From positions 186,001 through 250,000 of the forward strand of contig DASUCV010000018.1 of assembly GCA_036275915.1 (NCBI GenBank): a stretch of DNA of 64,000 nucleotides. Direction: 5' to 3'. Below, piece by piece: positions 28,299-37,250 of this stretch. The position numbers were made by a program, and so were the translations under genes. Below the pieces are notes generated by a model that did not search any database, was not told where the DNA came from, and was given only the letters and a program-made list of their open reading frames with translations. This DNA is from Candidatus Polarisedimenticolaceae bacterium (GTDB lineage: Bacteria; Acidobacteriota; Polarisedimenticolia; Polarisedimenticolales; DASRJG01). Every line of letters starts with the position of its first letter. Within the stretch, counting starts at the first letter, position 1.

Positions 28299-30394
28299 AG
28301 GCCCCGCTCCTCGTCGAGATCGGCTGCGAGGAGATCCCCGCGCGGATGATCGCGGCGGCGTCGCGCGACCTCACCGCGCGGCTCCTCGGTGTCCTCGACG
28401 GTGCGGGAATCCCGCACGGTACTGCGAGGGGCTGGGGCGGCACGCGCCGACTCGCGGTCCACGTCGCCGACGTCGAGGGCGCGCTCCCGGGTCGCGACGA
28501 GACGGTGCTTGGCCCGCCGGCGAGCGTCGCCTTCGACGCCGAAGGGAAGCCGACACAGGCGGGCGCCGGCTTCGCCAAGAAGCAGGGGATCGATCCCTCG
28601 GCCCTCGTCAAGATCGAAAACGAGAAGGGCGCGTACGCGGGCTTCCGCCGCTCCGCCCCCGGGAAGACGGTGGTCGGCGCCCTCGCGGATGCGCTCCCGT
28701 CGTCGGTCGCCGCGATGAGCTTCCCGAAGACGATGCGGTGGGGCGACGGAAAGCACCGGTGGGTACGGCCCGTCCACTGGGTCGTCGCCCTTCACGGCGA
28801 CGAGGTCCTCGATCTCGAGATCCTGGGCGCGCGCTCGGGACGCACGTCGGACGGCCACCGGTTCCTGGCGCCGGGACCGGTCACGATCGACCACGCCGAC
28901 CGCTACGTCGACGCTCTCCGCGCGGCACGCGTCCTCGTCGAGGCGGGCGAGCGGCGCCGCGTCCTCGCCGACGCGCTCGCGAAGGCGGCGGCGACCGCCG
29001 GCGGCGTCCCGGTCGCCGACGAGGCGCTCCTCGACGAGATCGTCGAGCTCGTGGAGTGGCCCGGCGTCGTGGTCGGCCGCTTCGAAACCGCATTCTTGAG
29101 CCTCCCGCGCGAGATCCTCGTCACGACGCTGCGCCATCATCAGAAGGCGTTCTCCGTCGAGGCCGGTGGCGCGCTCGTGCCGGCCTTCCTCGCGGTGGCG
29201 AACACCGACCGCGATCCCGCGGGGCACGTGCGCCGCGGCAACGAGTGGGTCGTCGTCGGCCGCTTGGACGATGCCAAGTTCTTCTGGGCGCAGGACGCGG
29301 AGCGATCGCTCGCGTCGCGCGTCCCCGACCTCGAGCGCGTGGTGTTCCATCAGAAGGTCGGTACCTACGCTGCGCTTACAGCAGGTATCGGAAAGTGGAC
29401 GAGTCTCATTGCAAACGAACTCAAGCTCGACAGCGCGGACAAGGAGCGAACGCGTCAGGCAGCGGAGCTGTGCAAGGCCGATCTCGTGACCGGACTCGTC
29501 GGCGAGTTTCCCGAGCTTCAGGGAGTGATCGGAGGGCTCCTGCTTCGCAATGAGGGCGGGGATGCGATCGTCGCCGACGCCGTCGCTGACCAATACCTTC
29601 CAACGGGTCCGGACTCCCCGTTGCCGCGCACCGATGTAGGGTGCGTGCTCGCGCTCGCTGAGAGGATTCACACGGTCCAGCAATTGCTTCGGGTAGGGGA
29701 GATGCCCACGGGGTCGCGCGATCCGTTCGGTCTGCGGCGTGCCGCGAATGCCATCCTTCGAATTCTTATTGAACGTCGGTGGCCGATTCAGTTCAGTTGG
29801 ATCTTGCAGAGTGAAACAGAGACCAGGTTCTGGATGGATCGCCTACCCAGTTTCCTCGTCGAACAGGGTTTCACGATTTCCGAGGTGCGGGCCGTCCTCA
29901 TGGTCGGCGATAGCGGTGCATCGTTCACCTGGCCACTACACGCGATCGTCGAGAGATTGAGAGCGTTGAGGTCGATGCGGCAAAGTCAGGATTTTGCCAC
30001 GCTGCTGCTCCTGACAAAGCGGATCCACAACATCGTTCCCCAAGTCGCGCAACTCGAGCTGAAGTGGATCGACGAGGGGTGGTTGCCACAACCAGCGAAT
30101 TACGACCAATACACCCATCCTGAGCCCGCCGCGCACGCTTTGCGCGAGGCGCTGGCGTCGCAACAGCCGAAGATCGAGCGGGCCGCCGATGCCGGCGACT
30201 ACGAGACGACGATCCTCGAGCTCGCGGCGCTCGCGGGGCCCGTGAGTAAGTTCTTCGACGACGTCCTCGTCATTGACGAGGCGCAGAGGAACGACACGCA
30301 CCACCGAAGCCAGCTCGTCGGGCGGCTCGGATCGCTCCTCACCAGGTATTTCGACATCCGAGAATTGGCGGGACAAGCCGATGCCAAACGCTAG
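28295..30394 (+). CDS. glyS: Glycyl-tRNA synthetase, beta subunit (compositionally mosaic)
   Basis: A 699-residue beta subunit. N-terminal [15 protein letters not shown], then [18 protein letters not shown] (about 148-165), LRHHQKAF (about 277-284), [12 protein letters not shown] (about 350-361), [19 protein letters not shown] (about 390-408) and [15 protein letters not shown] (about 470-484) match GlyS along its full length, ending in the DALR-like tRNA-binding part. From about base 29350 to 30180 the DNA is visibly less GC-rich (26 of 60 at 29761-29820, against about 42 of 60 at 29221-29280) and uses codons such as ATT, TCA and AAT that neighbours avoid. The frame stays open, so the protein is probably functional. 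Confidence 0.95.
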   Translation: MKAPLLVEIGCEEIPARMIAAASRDLTARLLGVLDGAGIPHGTARGWGGTRRLAVHVADVEGALPGRDETVLGPPASVAFDAEGKPTQAGAGFAKKQGIDPSALVKIENEKGAYAGFRRSAPGKTVVGALADALPSSVAAMSFPKTMRWGDGKHRWVRPVHWVVALHGDEVLDLEILGARSGRTSDGHRFLAPGPVTIDHADRYVDALRAARVLVEAGERRRVLADALAKAAATAGGVPVADEALLDEIVELVEWPGVVVGRFETAFLSLPREILVTTLRHHQKAFSVEAGGALVPAFLAVANTDRDPAGHVRRGNEWVVVGRLDDAKFFWAQDAERSLASRVPDLERVVFHQKVGTYAALTAGIGKWTSLIANELKLDSADKERTRQAAELCKADLVTGLVGEFPELQGVIGGLLLRNEGGDAIVADAVADQYLPTGPDSPLPRTDVGCVLALAERIHTVQQLLRVGEMPTGSRDPFGLRRAANAILRILIERRWPIQFSWILQSETETRFWMDRLPSFLVEQGFTISEVRAVLMVGDSGASFTWPLHAIVERLRALRSMRQSQDFATLLLLTKRIHNIVPQVAQLELKWIDEGWLPQPANYDQYTHPEPAAHALREALASQQPKIERAADAGDYETTILELAALAGPVSKFFDDVLVIDEAQRNDTHHRSQLVGRLGSLLTRYFDIRELAGQADAKR

Positions 30395-30410
30395 AAGACA
30401 GGAGAGCCCC

Positions 30411-33155
30411 GTGGAGAAGCTCGTCTACTTCTTCGCTCAGGACCAGGCCGAAGGCTCGGCCAAGATGAAGGACCTGCTCGGCGGCAAGGGCGCGAACCTC
30501 GCCGAGATGACGGCGATCGGGATCCCGGTACCGCCGGGCTTCACGATCTCGACGCGCGCGTGCAACCTCTACTTCGAGCGCGGGCGGACGATGCCCGAGG
30601 GGCTCGAGGGCGCGGTCGCGAAGGCGCTCGAACGCCTGGAAGAGCTGCAGGGCAAGAAGTTCGGCGATCCCGGCGACCCGCTCCTCGTCTCCGTGCGCTC
30701 GGGCGCGAAGTTCTCGATGCCGGGGATGATGGACACGATCCTGAACCTCGGCTTGAACGACGCGGCGGTCGCCGGATTGGCGGCGACGTCGGGCGACCGG
30801 CGGTTCGCGTTCGACTCCTACCGCCGGTTCATCCAGATGTACGGCGGGGTCGTCCTCGAGATCGAGAAGCACGCCTTCGAGGAGCGCCTCGCCGCGATGA
30901 AGAAGAAGCGTCGCGTCAAGGACGACACCGAGCTGTCGGCGAAGGACCTCGAAGCGCTCGTCGGCGAGTTCAAGGCGATCGTCAAGAAGAGGACCGGCCG
31001 CGCGTTTCCGCAGGAGCCGAAGGAGCAGCTCTGGGGCGCCGTCGCCGCGGTCTTCCGGAGCTGGGACAACGAGCGGGCGCGCCTCTACCGCCGCCAGTAC
31101 GGCATCCCCGACGACCTCGGGACGGCCGTCAACGTGCAGTGCATGGTCTACGGCAATCTCGGCGACGACTGCGCGACGGGGGTCGCGTTCACGCGCAACC
31201 CGGCGACCGGCGAGAACCTGTTCTTCGGCGAGTACCTCAGGAACGCGCAGGGGGAAGATGTCGTCGCCGGCATCCGGACGCCGCAGCCGATCTCGAAGGC
31301 GCAGGCTTCCGGGAATTTGCACACGTCGCTCGAGGAAGCCCTGCCCGAGTGCTACGCGCAGCTCCTCGAGATCCGCGCGATGCTCGAGGCGCACTACAAG
31401 GACATGCAGGACATCGAGTTCACGATCGAGCGCCGGAAGCTCTACATGCTCCAGACGCGCACGGGCAAGCGCACCGGCCTCGCGGCGATGAACATCGCGT
31501 TCGACCTCAAGGAGGATGGCGTCATCGACACGGGGACGCTGCTCCAGCGCGTCGAAGCCGACATGCTCGTCCAGCTCCTGGCCCCCGTGTTCGACCCGAA
31601 GGACGTCGCCGCCGCGTCGCAGTCGGGGCGCGTCCTCGGCAAGGGACTCCCCGCGGGGCCCGGCGCCGCATCGGGAGTCGCCGCGTTCACGGCGGAGCGC
31701 GCGGTCGAGCTGCGCGCCAAGGGGAAGACCGTGCTCCTCGTCCGCGCCGAGACGAGCCCCGAGGACCTCGCGGGCATGGTGGCGGCCGCCGGCATCCTGA
31801 CGAGCCGCGGCGGGATGACCTCGCACGCGGCGGTCGTCGCGCGCGGGATGGGGAAGCCCTGCGTCGTCGGCGCCGAGGCGATCCACGTCGACGTGGCCGC
31901 GAAGAAGCTCACGGCCGGCAAGAAGGTCGTCCGCGAGGGCGAGCCGATCTCGATCGACGGGACGACCGGCGCCGTCTACCTGGGCGCTCTGGGGACGCGC
32001 CCCTCCGAGATCCAGCAGGTCCTGGTGGAGCGGTCGATGAAGCCGGAGAAGTCGCGGCTCTACGGCCGCTACTCGCAGCTCATGCGATGGGCGGACGACG
32101 CGCGGCGCCTGAAGGTCCGCACGAACGCGGACACGCCCCATGACGCGAAGGTCGCGCGCGCGTTCGGCGCCGAGGGGATCGGGCTCTGCCGGACCGAGCA
32201 CATGTTCTTCGCCGAAGATCGCATCCGCGCCGTACGCGAGATGATCCTCGCCGACGATCTCGCCGGCAGGAAGAAGGCGCTCGTCAAGCTCCTCCCGATG
32301 CAGCGCAAGGACTTCGTCGGGATCTTCACGGCGATGAACGGCCTCCCGGTGACGATCCGGCTCCTCGACCCGCCGCTCCACGAGTTCCTGCCGACGACGG
32401 CGGAACAGTTCCGGCGTCTCGGGCGCGAGATGAAGGTTCCGGCGCGGCGCCTCGAGGAGAGGGCGGAGCATCTCCACGAGGTCAACCCGATGCTCGGGCA
32501 CCGCGGGTGCCGTCTCGGCGTCACCTTCCCCGAGGTCTACGAGATGCAGGTGCGTGCGATCCTCGAGGCGGCGGTGCTGTGCCTCAAGAAGAAGATCGAC
32601 GTGCGCCCCGAGATCATGATCCCGCTCGTCGGGACGGTGAAGGAGTACACGGAGATCGCCGCGCGGGTGCGTGCCGTCGCCGCGGAGGTCGAGGCGAAGT
32701 CGAAGACGCCGGTCGCACACCTCGTCGGGACGATGATCGAGATCCCGCGTGCGTGCCTCGTGGCGACGTCGATCGCGAAGGAGGCCGAGTTCTTCTCGTT
32801 CGGCACGAACGACCTCACGCAGATGACCTACGGGTTCTCGCGGGACGACATCGGCAAGTTCCTGCCCGACTACCTCGAGCGCCGCATCCTGCCGTTCGAC
32901 CCGTTCCAGTCGATCGACCAGGAAGGCGTCGGCAAGCTCGTCGCGCTGGCCGTGAAGGACGGACGCGAGGGGCGTGCTCAGCTCAAGGTGGGCGTCTGCG
33001 GCGAGCACGGCGGCGACCCCGCTTCGGTCGGCTTCTTCCACAGGACCGGGCTCGACTACGTGTCGTGCTCGCCCTACCGCGTTCCGATCGCGCGCCTCGC
33101 GGCGGCCCACGCCGCGCTCGCCGAGAAGGGCGGCGCCGGATCCGGGACGGCGTAG
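30411..33155 (+). CDS. ppdK: Pyruvate, phosphate dikinase
   Basis: A 914-residue PPDK. GTG 30411 is chosen because GGAG lies 6 bases upstream; an ATG at 30381 would overlap glyS without a ribosome-binding site. The N-terminal nucleotide-binding domain opens VYFFAQDQAEG and has LLGGKGANLAEMTAIG (about 24-39). The phosphohistidine is H472 in SRGGMTSHAAVVARG. The C-terminal PEP/pyruvate barrel has LCRTEHMFF, NPMLGHRGCRLG and the catalytic C863 in GVCGEHGGD. It interconverts pyruvate + ATP + Pi and PEP + AMP + PPi. The placement right after glyS is likely incidental. Confidence 0.96.
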   Translation: MEKLVYFFAQDQAEGSAKMKDLLGGKGANLAEMTAIGIPVPPGFTISTRACNLYFERGRTMPEGLEGAVAKALERLEELQGKKFGDPGDPLLVSVRSGAKFSMPGMMDTILNLGLNDAAVAGLAATSGDRRFAFDSYRRFIQMYGGVVLEIEKHAFEERLAAMKKKRRVKDDTELSAKDLEALVGEFKAIVKKRTGRAFPQEPKEQLWGAVAAVFRSWDNERARLYRRQYGIPDDLGTAVNVQCMVYGNLGDDCATGVAFTRNPATGENLFFGEYLRNAQGEDVVAGIRTPQPISKAQASGNLHTSLEEALPECYAQLLEIRAMLEAHYKDMQDIEFTIERRKLYMLQTRTGKRTGLAAMNIAFDLKEDGVIDTGTLLQRVEADMLVQLLAPVFDPKDVAAASQSGRVLGKGLPAGPGAASGVAAFTAERAVELRAKGKTVLLVRAETSPEDLAGMVAAAGILTSRGGMTSHAAVVARGMGKPCVVGAEAIHVDVAAKKLTAGKKVVREGEPISIDGTTGAVYLGALGTRPSEIQQVLVERSMKPEKSRLYGRYSQLMRWADDARRLKVRTNADTPHDAKVARAFGAEGIGLCRTEHMFFAEDRIRAVREMILADDLAGRKKALVKLLPMQRKDFVGIFTAMNGLPVTIRLLDPPLHEFLPTTAEQFRRLGREMKVPARRLEERAEHLHEVNPMLGHRGCRLGVTFPEVYEMQVRAILEAAVLCLKKKIDVRPEIMIPLVGTVKEYTEIAARVRAVAAEVEAKSKTPVAHLVGTMIEIPRACLVATSIAKEAEFFSFGTNDLTQMTYGFSRDDIGKFLPDYLERRILPFDPFQSIDQEGVGKLVALAVKDGREGRAQLKVGVCGEHGGDPASVGFFHRTGLDYVSCSPYRVPIARLAAAHAALAEKGGAGSGTA

Positions 33156-33164
33156 GACGAGGCG

Positions 33165-34061
33165 ATGCGGGCGCTCATCCTCTCGCGCAAGCCGTCGCTC
33201 TACTCGACGCGCCGCCTCGTCGAGGCGTTCGAGGCCCAGGGCCGGGAGGCGGTCGTCCTCGACCCGCTCGCGTGCTGGCTCGCGTGCGGAAGGAACGATC
33301 CGGCGGTCTACCACGGAGCCTCCGCGCGGCGGGTCGACGACATCGACGTGGTGATCCCGCGGGTCGGCCCCGGCGCCGCCGAGCACGGCCTCTCGGTCGT
33401 TCGTCAGTTCGGCGTCATGGGCGTCCCGGTTCTCAACGCCGCCCACGCGATCGCGCGCTCGCGCGACAAGCTCCGGAGCCTCCAGTTCCTCTCGCAGCAC
33501 GACGTCGACATCCCCACGACGGTCATGGTGCGAAGCCCCGACCAGATGCCCGCGGCGCTCCGCTGCTGCGCGGGGCCACCGGTCGTGCTCAAGCTCCCGC
33601 GGGGGACGCAGGGGATCGGGGTCATGCTCGCCGAGACGCAGGCGGCGGTGGAGTCGATCCTCCACACCGTCTGGTCGCTCGGTCACGATCTCATCGTGCA
33701 GGAGTTCATCGCGGAATCGCGCGGGCGCGACATCCGTGCGCTCGTCGTCGGCGGACGTGTCGTCGCCTCGATGCGGCGCGTCGCCCCGATCGGCGAGTTC
33801 CGCTCGAACATCCATCGCGGGGCCGCCGGCACCGCGATCGATCTCCCCGACACGTACGCGGAGGTTGCGATCGAGGCGACGCGGATCATGGGGCTTGACG
33901 TCGCGGGGGTCGACATGCTCGAGTCGTCCTCGGGGCCGAAGGTCGTCGAGATCAACTCCTCGCCCGGGTTCGAGGGCCTCGAGCGCGCGACCGGCATCGA
34001 CGTCGCGGGGGCCATCGTGGCCCATGCGGCGACGCTCGCCGCCGCCCGCGTGCACGCTTGA
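33165..34061 (+). CDS. rimK: RimK-family ATP-grasp glutamate ligase
   Basis: A 298-residue ATP-grasp enzyme, ATG at 33165. The N terminus (MRALILSRKPSLYSTRRLVEAF) and the internal DIDVVIPRVGPGAAEHGLSVVRQF (about 60-83), RDKLRSLQFLSQHDVDIP (about 101-118), VVLKLPRGTQGIGVML (about 142-157), VQEFIAESRGRDIRALVVGG (about 179-198), SNIHRGA and KVVEINSSPGFEGLE are the RimK signature. RimK adds glutamates to the C terminus of ribosomal protein S6. It overlaps the aspartoacylase-family gene, a recurrent partner of RimK. rpsF is also in this window, at the far end. Confidence 0.9.
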   Translation: MRALILSRKPSLYSTRRLVEAFEAQGREAVVLDPLACWLACGRNDPAVYHGASARRVDDIDVVIPRVGPGAAEHGLSVVRQFGVMGVPVLNAAHAIARSRDKLRSLQFLSQHDVDIPTTVMVRSPDQMPAALRCCAGPPVVLKLPRGTQGIGVMLAETQAAVESILHTVWSLGHDLIVQEFIAESRGRDIRALVVGGRVVASMRRVAPIGEFRSNIHRGAAGTAIDLPDTYAEVAIEATRIMGLDVAGVDMLESSSGPKVVEINSSPGFEGLERATGIDVAGAIVAHAATLAAARVHA

Positions 34062-35095
34062 CCGCGGCCCGCCGGAAGCGCCTGCCGCTCGTCGTCGGCG
34101 GGCGCGACGTCCGGCCCGGCACGACGGTCGAGTTCCAGCTCAAGATCTCGGAGTACTACACGGCGAGCCCCGTCAATGTCCCCGTCACCGTGATTCGCGG
34201 CGAGGAGGACGGGCCGGTCGTCTTCTTGACCGCGGCGATCCACGGCGACGAGCTGAACGGAATCGAGATCGTCCGCCGGACGATGCTCGGGATCGGGCAC
34301 GATCGCATCCGCGGCGCCCTCGTCTGCGTCCCCGTCGTCAACCGGTTCGGCTTCCTGAACCGCTCGCGCTACCTGCCCGACCGGCGCGACCTCAACCGCT
34401 CGTTCCCGGGGAGCGACCGGGGGCCGCTCGCGTCGCGGGTCGCGGCCACGATCTTCGGCTCGATCGTCGAGCCTGCGTCCGCCGGGCTCGACTTCCACAC
34501 CGCTGCGATCGGCCGGGTCAACCTTCCGCATCTTCGCGTGGACATGCGTGACGCGACCGCGCGCCGCTTCGCGCGCTGGTTCGGAGCCGAGATCATCGTC
34601 GACGGCCCGGGCCGCCGGAAGAGCCTGCGGGCTGCGGCCACGTCGTCCGGCCGCGCCTGCGTGGTCTACGAGGCGGGGGAGACCGCGAAGTTCCAGCCGC
34701 GCGCGATCCGGAAGGGGCTCGCCGGGGTCTACAACGTGCTCGCGGGGCTCGGGATGCTCGACATCCCGCGCCGTCCCCCGCGGTTCCAGATCGTGGTACG
34801 TCGCGCCGACTGGGTGCGGGCGGAGCGCGGCGGGATCGTCGACCTCCGGGTGAAGCCCGGCGATCTCGTCTACCGCGGTGACACCGTCGGCGTCATCTCG
34901 AACCCGTTCGGGAGAGAGGTCGTCAGCGTCACCTCGCACACCACGGGCGTCGTCCTCGGCACGTCGACCCTGCCGATGGTCAACCCCGGCGACGCGGTCG
35001 TCCACGTCGCGCGGCTCACGCGCACGCTGGCGACGGTGGAACGGCACGCGCACGTCGGCAGCTCGGGACGCGCGCGGATCAGGATCGACGTGTGA
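34058..35095 (+). CDS. Succinylglutamate desuccinylase/aspartoacylase-family zinc hydrolase
   Basis: A 345-residue M14-like zinc hydrolase starting at TTG 34058, overlapping the RimK stop (TTGA). The zinc site is visible as H-G-D-E in AAIHGDELNGIEI (about 58-70) and a later His in SAGLDFHTAAIG (about 145-156). The substrate-binding RDLNRSFPG motif lies at about 109-117. The C-terminal 85 residues form a biotinyl/lipoyl-like beta-barrel (GIVDLRVKPGDLVYRGDTVG). Members release amino acids from N-acyl or peptide-like substrates. Paired with RimK, it may remove or process glutamyl modifications. That is inference from the gene pair. Confidence 0.85.
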   Translation: MTAARRKRLPLVVGGRDVRPGTTVEFQLKISEYYTASPVNVPVTVIRGEEDGPVVFLTAAIHGDELNGIEIVRRTMLGIGHDRIRGALVCVPVVNRFGFLNRSRYLPDRRDLNRSFPGSDRGPLASRVAATIFGSIVEPASAGLDFHTAAIGRVNLPHLRVDMRDATARRFARWFGAEIIVDGPGRRKSLRAAATSSGRACVVYEAGETAKFQPRAIRKGLAGVYNVLAGLGMLDIPRRPPRFQIVVRRADWVRAERGGIVDLRVKPGDLVYRGDTVGVISNPFGREVVSVTSHTTGVVLGTSTLPMVNPGDAVVHVARLTRTLATVERHAHVGSSGRARIRIDV

Positions 35096-35135
35096 CGGCT
35101 AAGTTCCTTCGGCTCTTCCGCTTACCCGTCGCCGG

Positions 35136-35164
35136 TTGACGCTCCCGAAGGTGGCGGTTATAGT
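35136..35164 (+). promoter_or_regulatory. Sigma-70 promoter for the dksA-like gene
   Basis: TTGACG (35136-35141) and TATAGT (35159-35164) are separated by exactly 17 bases. The predicted start near 35171 leaves a leader of about 43 bases before the ATG at 35214. Both hexamers are near consensus in otherwise GC-rich sequence. Confidence 0.7.
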
Positions 35165-35213
35165 GGCGGGCTTTCGCCGGAGCGATTCGCTCGGCGTGTT
35201 TCGAGGTTTCCTG

Positions 35214-36068
35214 ATGAAAGCGAAGCCTTCGAAGGTCAAGACGGCCCCCGCCAAGGCGGGGAAGGTCATGGCGAAGAAAGTGGCACCCGCGAAACCCGCC
35301 GCCCTCAAGGCGGCTCCGAAGAAAGCGGCCGCGCCGAAGGCGCCGGTCAAGCCCGTCGCCGCGAAAGCCTCGGCGAAGCCGGTCGTGAAGGCAGGCGCCA
35401 AGGGCGCGCCGGTCAAGCCGCCGGCGAAGGTCGCCGGGAAGATCGTGCCGAAGATCGCGGTCAAGGTCCCGAAATTCGGCTCGAAGAAAGAGGCTGCCGC
35501 CCCGGCCGAGGCGCCGAGGGCCCCGATCCGCCGCATCCCGAAGCCCGCCTCCGTGGCGGCGCGTCGCAAAGAGGCGGCACACTTCCGCGAGATCCTGCTC
35601 CGGAAGCGGCAGCAGCTCATGCACGCCTACTCGATCAGCAAGGGCGATTCCCAATCGGACCTCGACAACGGCACCGAGGACTACGTCGACTACGCGGTCA
35701 ACTCCTACGCGCGCGAGTTCCTCCTCTCGCTCACCGAGCTCGACCGCAAGCAGCTCCTCATGGTCGAGGAGGCGTTGAACCGGATCGACCGCGGCGAGTT
35801 CGGTTACTGCCAGCAGTGCGGCGAGGAGATCAACAAGAAGCGACTCGAGGTGCAGCCCTGGGCGCGGCACTGCGTGCGCTGCCAGGAGCTCGAGGAGAAG
35901 GGCATCCTGCCGCAGTACCCGACCGCCGGCGGCGAGGACGAGGAGTTCGCAGAGGAGCCGGAAGAGGCCGCGCCGGCCGAGGAAGAGGCCGAGGCCGAGG
36001 CGGAGGTCGAGGACGACGCGCTCGAGGACGAGCCGCTCGTCGTGGACGGCGACGACTCCGAAGAGTAG
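35214..36068 (+). CDS. dksA: DksA/TraR-type transcription factor with histone H1-like N-terminal arm
   Basis: A 284-residue protein from ATG 35214. Residues 1-105 are Lys/Ala/Pro-rich repeats of the PAKPAALKAAPKKAA type, like the C-terminal tails of histone H1 or AlgP. The DksA core follows: a coiled coil whose tip carries the DxxDxA motif as D156, D159 and A161 (EDYVDYAVNSYAREF), and a zinc finger with C199-X2-C202 and C220-X2-C223. The last 50 residues are almost all Glu, Asp and Ala. DksA enters the RNA polymerase secondary channel and works with ppGpp. The basic arm should bind nucleic acid, and the acidic tail could mask it. It has its own promoter. Confidence 0.88.
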   Translation: MKAKPSKVKTAPAKAGKVMAKKVAPAKPAALKAAPKKAAAPKAPVKPVAAKASAKPVVKAGAKGAPVKPPAKVAGKIVPKIAVKVPKFGSKKEAAAPAEAPRAPIRRIPKPASVAARRKEAAHFREILLRKRQQLMHAYSISKGDSQSDLDNGTEDYVDYAVNSYAREFLLSLTELDRKQLLMVEEALNRIDRGEFGYCQQCGEEINKKRLEVQPWARHCVRCQELEEKGILPQYPTAGGEDEEFAEEPEEAAPAEEEAEAEAEVEDDALEDEPLVVDGDDSEE

Positions 36069-36074
36069 GGCCTC

Positions 36075-37250
36075 ATGACGGCGCCCGCGGTCACGCTGCA
36101 CCCGCGCGGTGTCCGGCGCCTCACCACCCGCCATCCCTGGATCTTCGCCGACGACGTCCGCTCGGCGGACGGCGCGGCCCACGGCGACGTCGTGCGGCTC
36201 GCCGATTCCCAGGGGCGCGGGCTCGGCTACGGGTTCTTCTCCTCGCGCTCCAAGATCACGCTACGCGTTCTCACCCTCGAGGACGCGCTCCCGGACGTGA
36301 CGTTCTTCGCGCGCCGGATCGACCTCGCCTTGGCACGGCGCGCGGCGCTCGAGCGGTGGGAGGCCCGGCGCCTCCTCTTCGCGGAGAGCGACGGGATCCC
36401 GGGCTTCATCGCCGACATCTACGGGACGCACCTCGTCGTCCAGGCGACGACCGCCGCCACCGAGCGTCTCCTCCCGTCGCTGGTCGCGCTGCTCAGGGAG
36501 CGCCTCCCGATCGACTCGGCGCTCGCGCGAAACGATGCCTCGGTCCGGCGCCTCGAAGGCCTCGGTCGCGAGGTCGTGCCGGTCTTCGGCACGACGCCGG
36601 AGCGCGTCGTCGTCGGCGAGGGCGCGATCCGCTATGCGGCGGACCCCTGGCGCGGACAGAAGACGGGGGCGTTCCTCGATCAGCGCGAGAATCGTCTGGT
36701 GTGCGGAACCCACGCCAAGGGGCGGGTCCTCGATGCGTTCTCCTACCACGGCTCGTTCGCGCTCCACGCGGCCCGCGCCGCCCGGGAAGTCGTCGCGGTC
36801 GACGCGTCGGCCGACGCGCTCGCGCGGGGGCGCGAGAACGCACGGGAGAACGGCCTGACGAACGTGACCTTCGTCGAGGGGAACGTCTTCGACGACCTGC
36901 GCGCGCGCGCCGACCGCGGCGAGCGTTTCGATCTCGTGCTCCTGGACCCGCCCGCCTTCGCCAAGAGCCGCGTCGACGTGCCGGCCGCGCGTCGCGGCTA
37001 CAAGGATGTCAACCTCCGCGGATTCCGCGTCCTGGCGCCGGGCGGCGTGCTCATGACCTCGTCGTGCTCGTACCACATGGACGAGACCGAGTTCGAGCAC
37101 GTCGTCCGCGACGCGGCGGCGGACGCCGGACGCGACGTCGTCGTTCTCGAGCGGCGCGGCCAGGCCGCCGATCACCCCGTGCGGCTCGCGTTCCCCGAGA
37201 GCCGCTATCTCAAGTGTCTCGTGCTGCGGGACGCGGGGGCCGCACCTTGA
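36075..37250 (+). CDS. rlmI: Class I SAM-dependent 23S rRNA methyltransferase, RlmI-like
   Basis: A 391-residue enzyme, ATG at 36075, six bases after dksA. An N-terminal PUA domain begins LHPRGVRRLTTRHPWIFADDV (about 8-28). The catalytic Rossmann domain has DQRENR (about 201-206), VLDAFSYHGSFALHAARA (about 217-234), DPPAFAKSR (about 294-302) and the active-site cysteine region MTSSCSYHM (about 330-338). RlmI methylates C1962 of E. coli 23S rRNA. The site in this organism is inferred. Its stop overlaps the TTG of the giant envelope gene. Confidence 0.9.
   Translation: MTAPAVTLHPRGVRRLTTRHPWIFADDVRSADGAAHGDVVRLADSQGRGLGYGFFSSRSKITLRVLTLEDALPDVTFFARRIDLALARRAALERWEARRLLFAESDGIPGFIADIYGTHLVVQATTAATERLLPSLVALLRERLPIDSALARNDASVRRLEGLGREVVPVFGTTPERVVVGEGAIRYAADPWRGQKTGAFLDQRENRLVCGTHAKGRVLDAFSYHGSFALHAARAAREVVAVDASADALARGRENARENGLTNVTFVEGNVFDDLRARADRGERFDLVLLDPPAFAKSRVDVPAARRGYKDVNLRGFRVLAPGGVLMTSSCSYHMDETEFEHVVRDAAADAGRDVVVLERRGQAADHPVRLAFPESRYLKCLVLRDAGAAP

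Noticed and set aside
29350-30180. Frameshift or pseudogene in glyS
   Set aside because: The composition changes but the reading frame is continuous and the GlyS motifs remain, so I treat it as a recombinant tract rather than decay.
30381-30410. ATG 30381 as the ppdK start
   Set aside because: It overlaps glyS and has no Shine-Dalgarno, whereas GTG 30411 follows GGAG at 6 bases and gives the expected N terminus.
30339-34055. 1238-codon minus-strand frame opposite ppdK and rimK
   Set aside because: It covers two well-supported plus-strand genes, is Arg/Asp/Glu-rich without domain signatures and has no Shine-Dalgarno or promoter.
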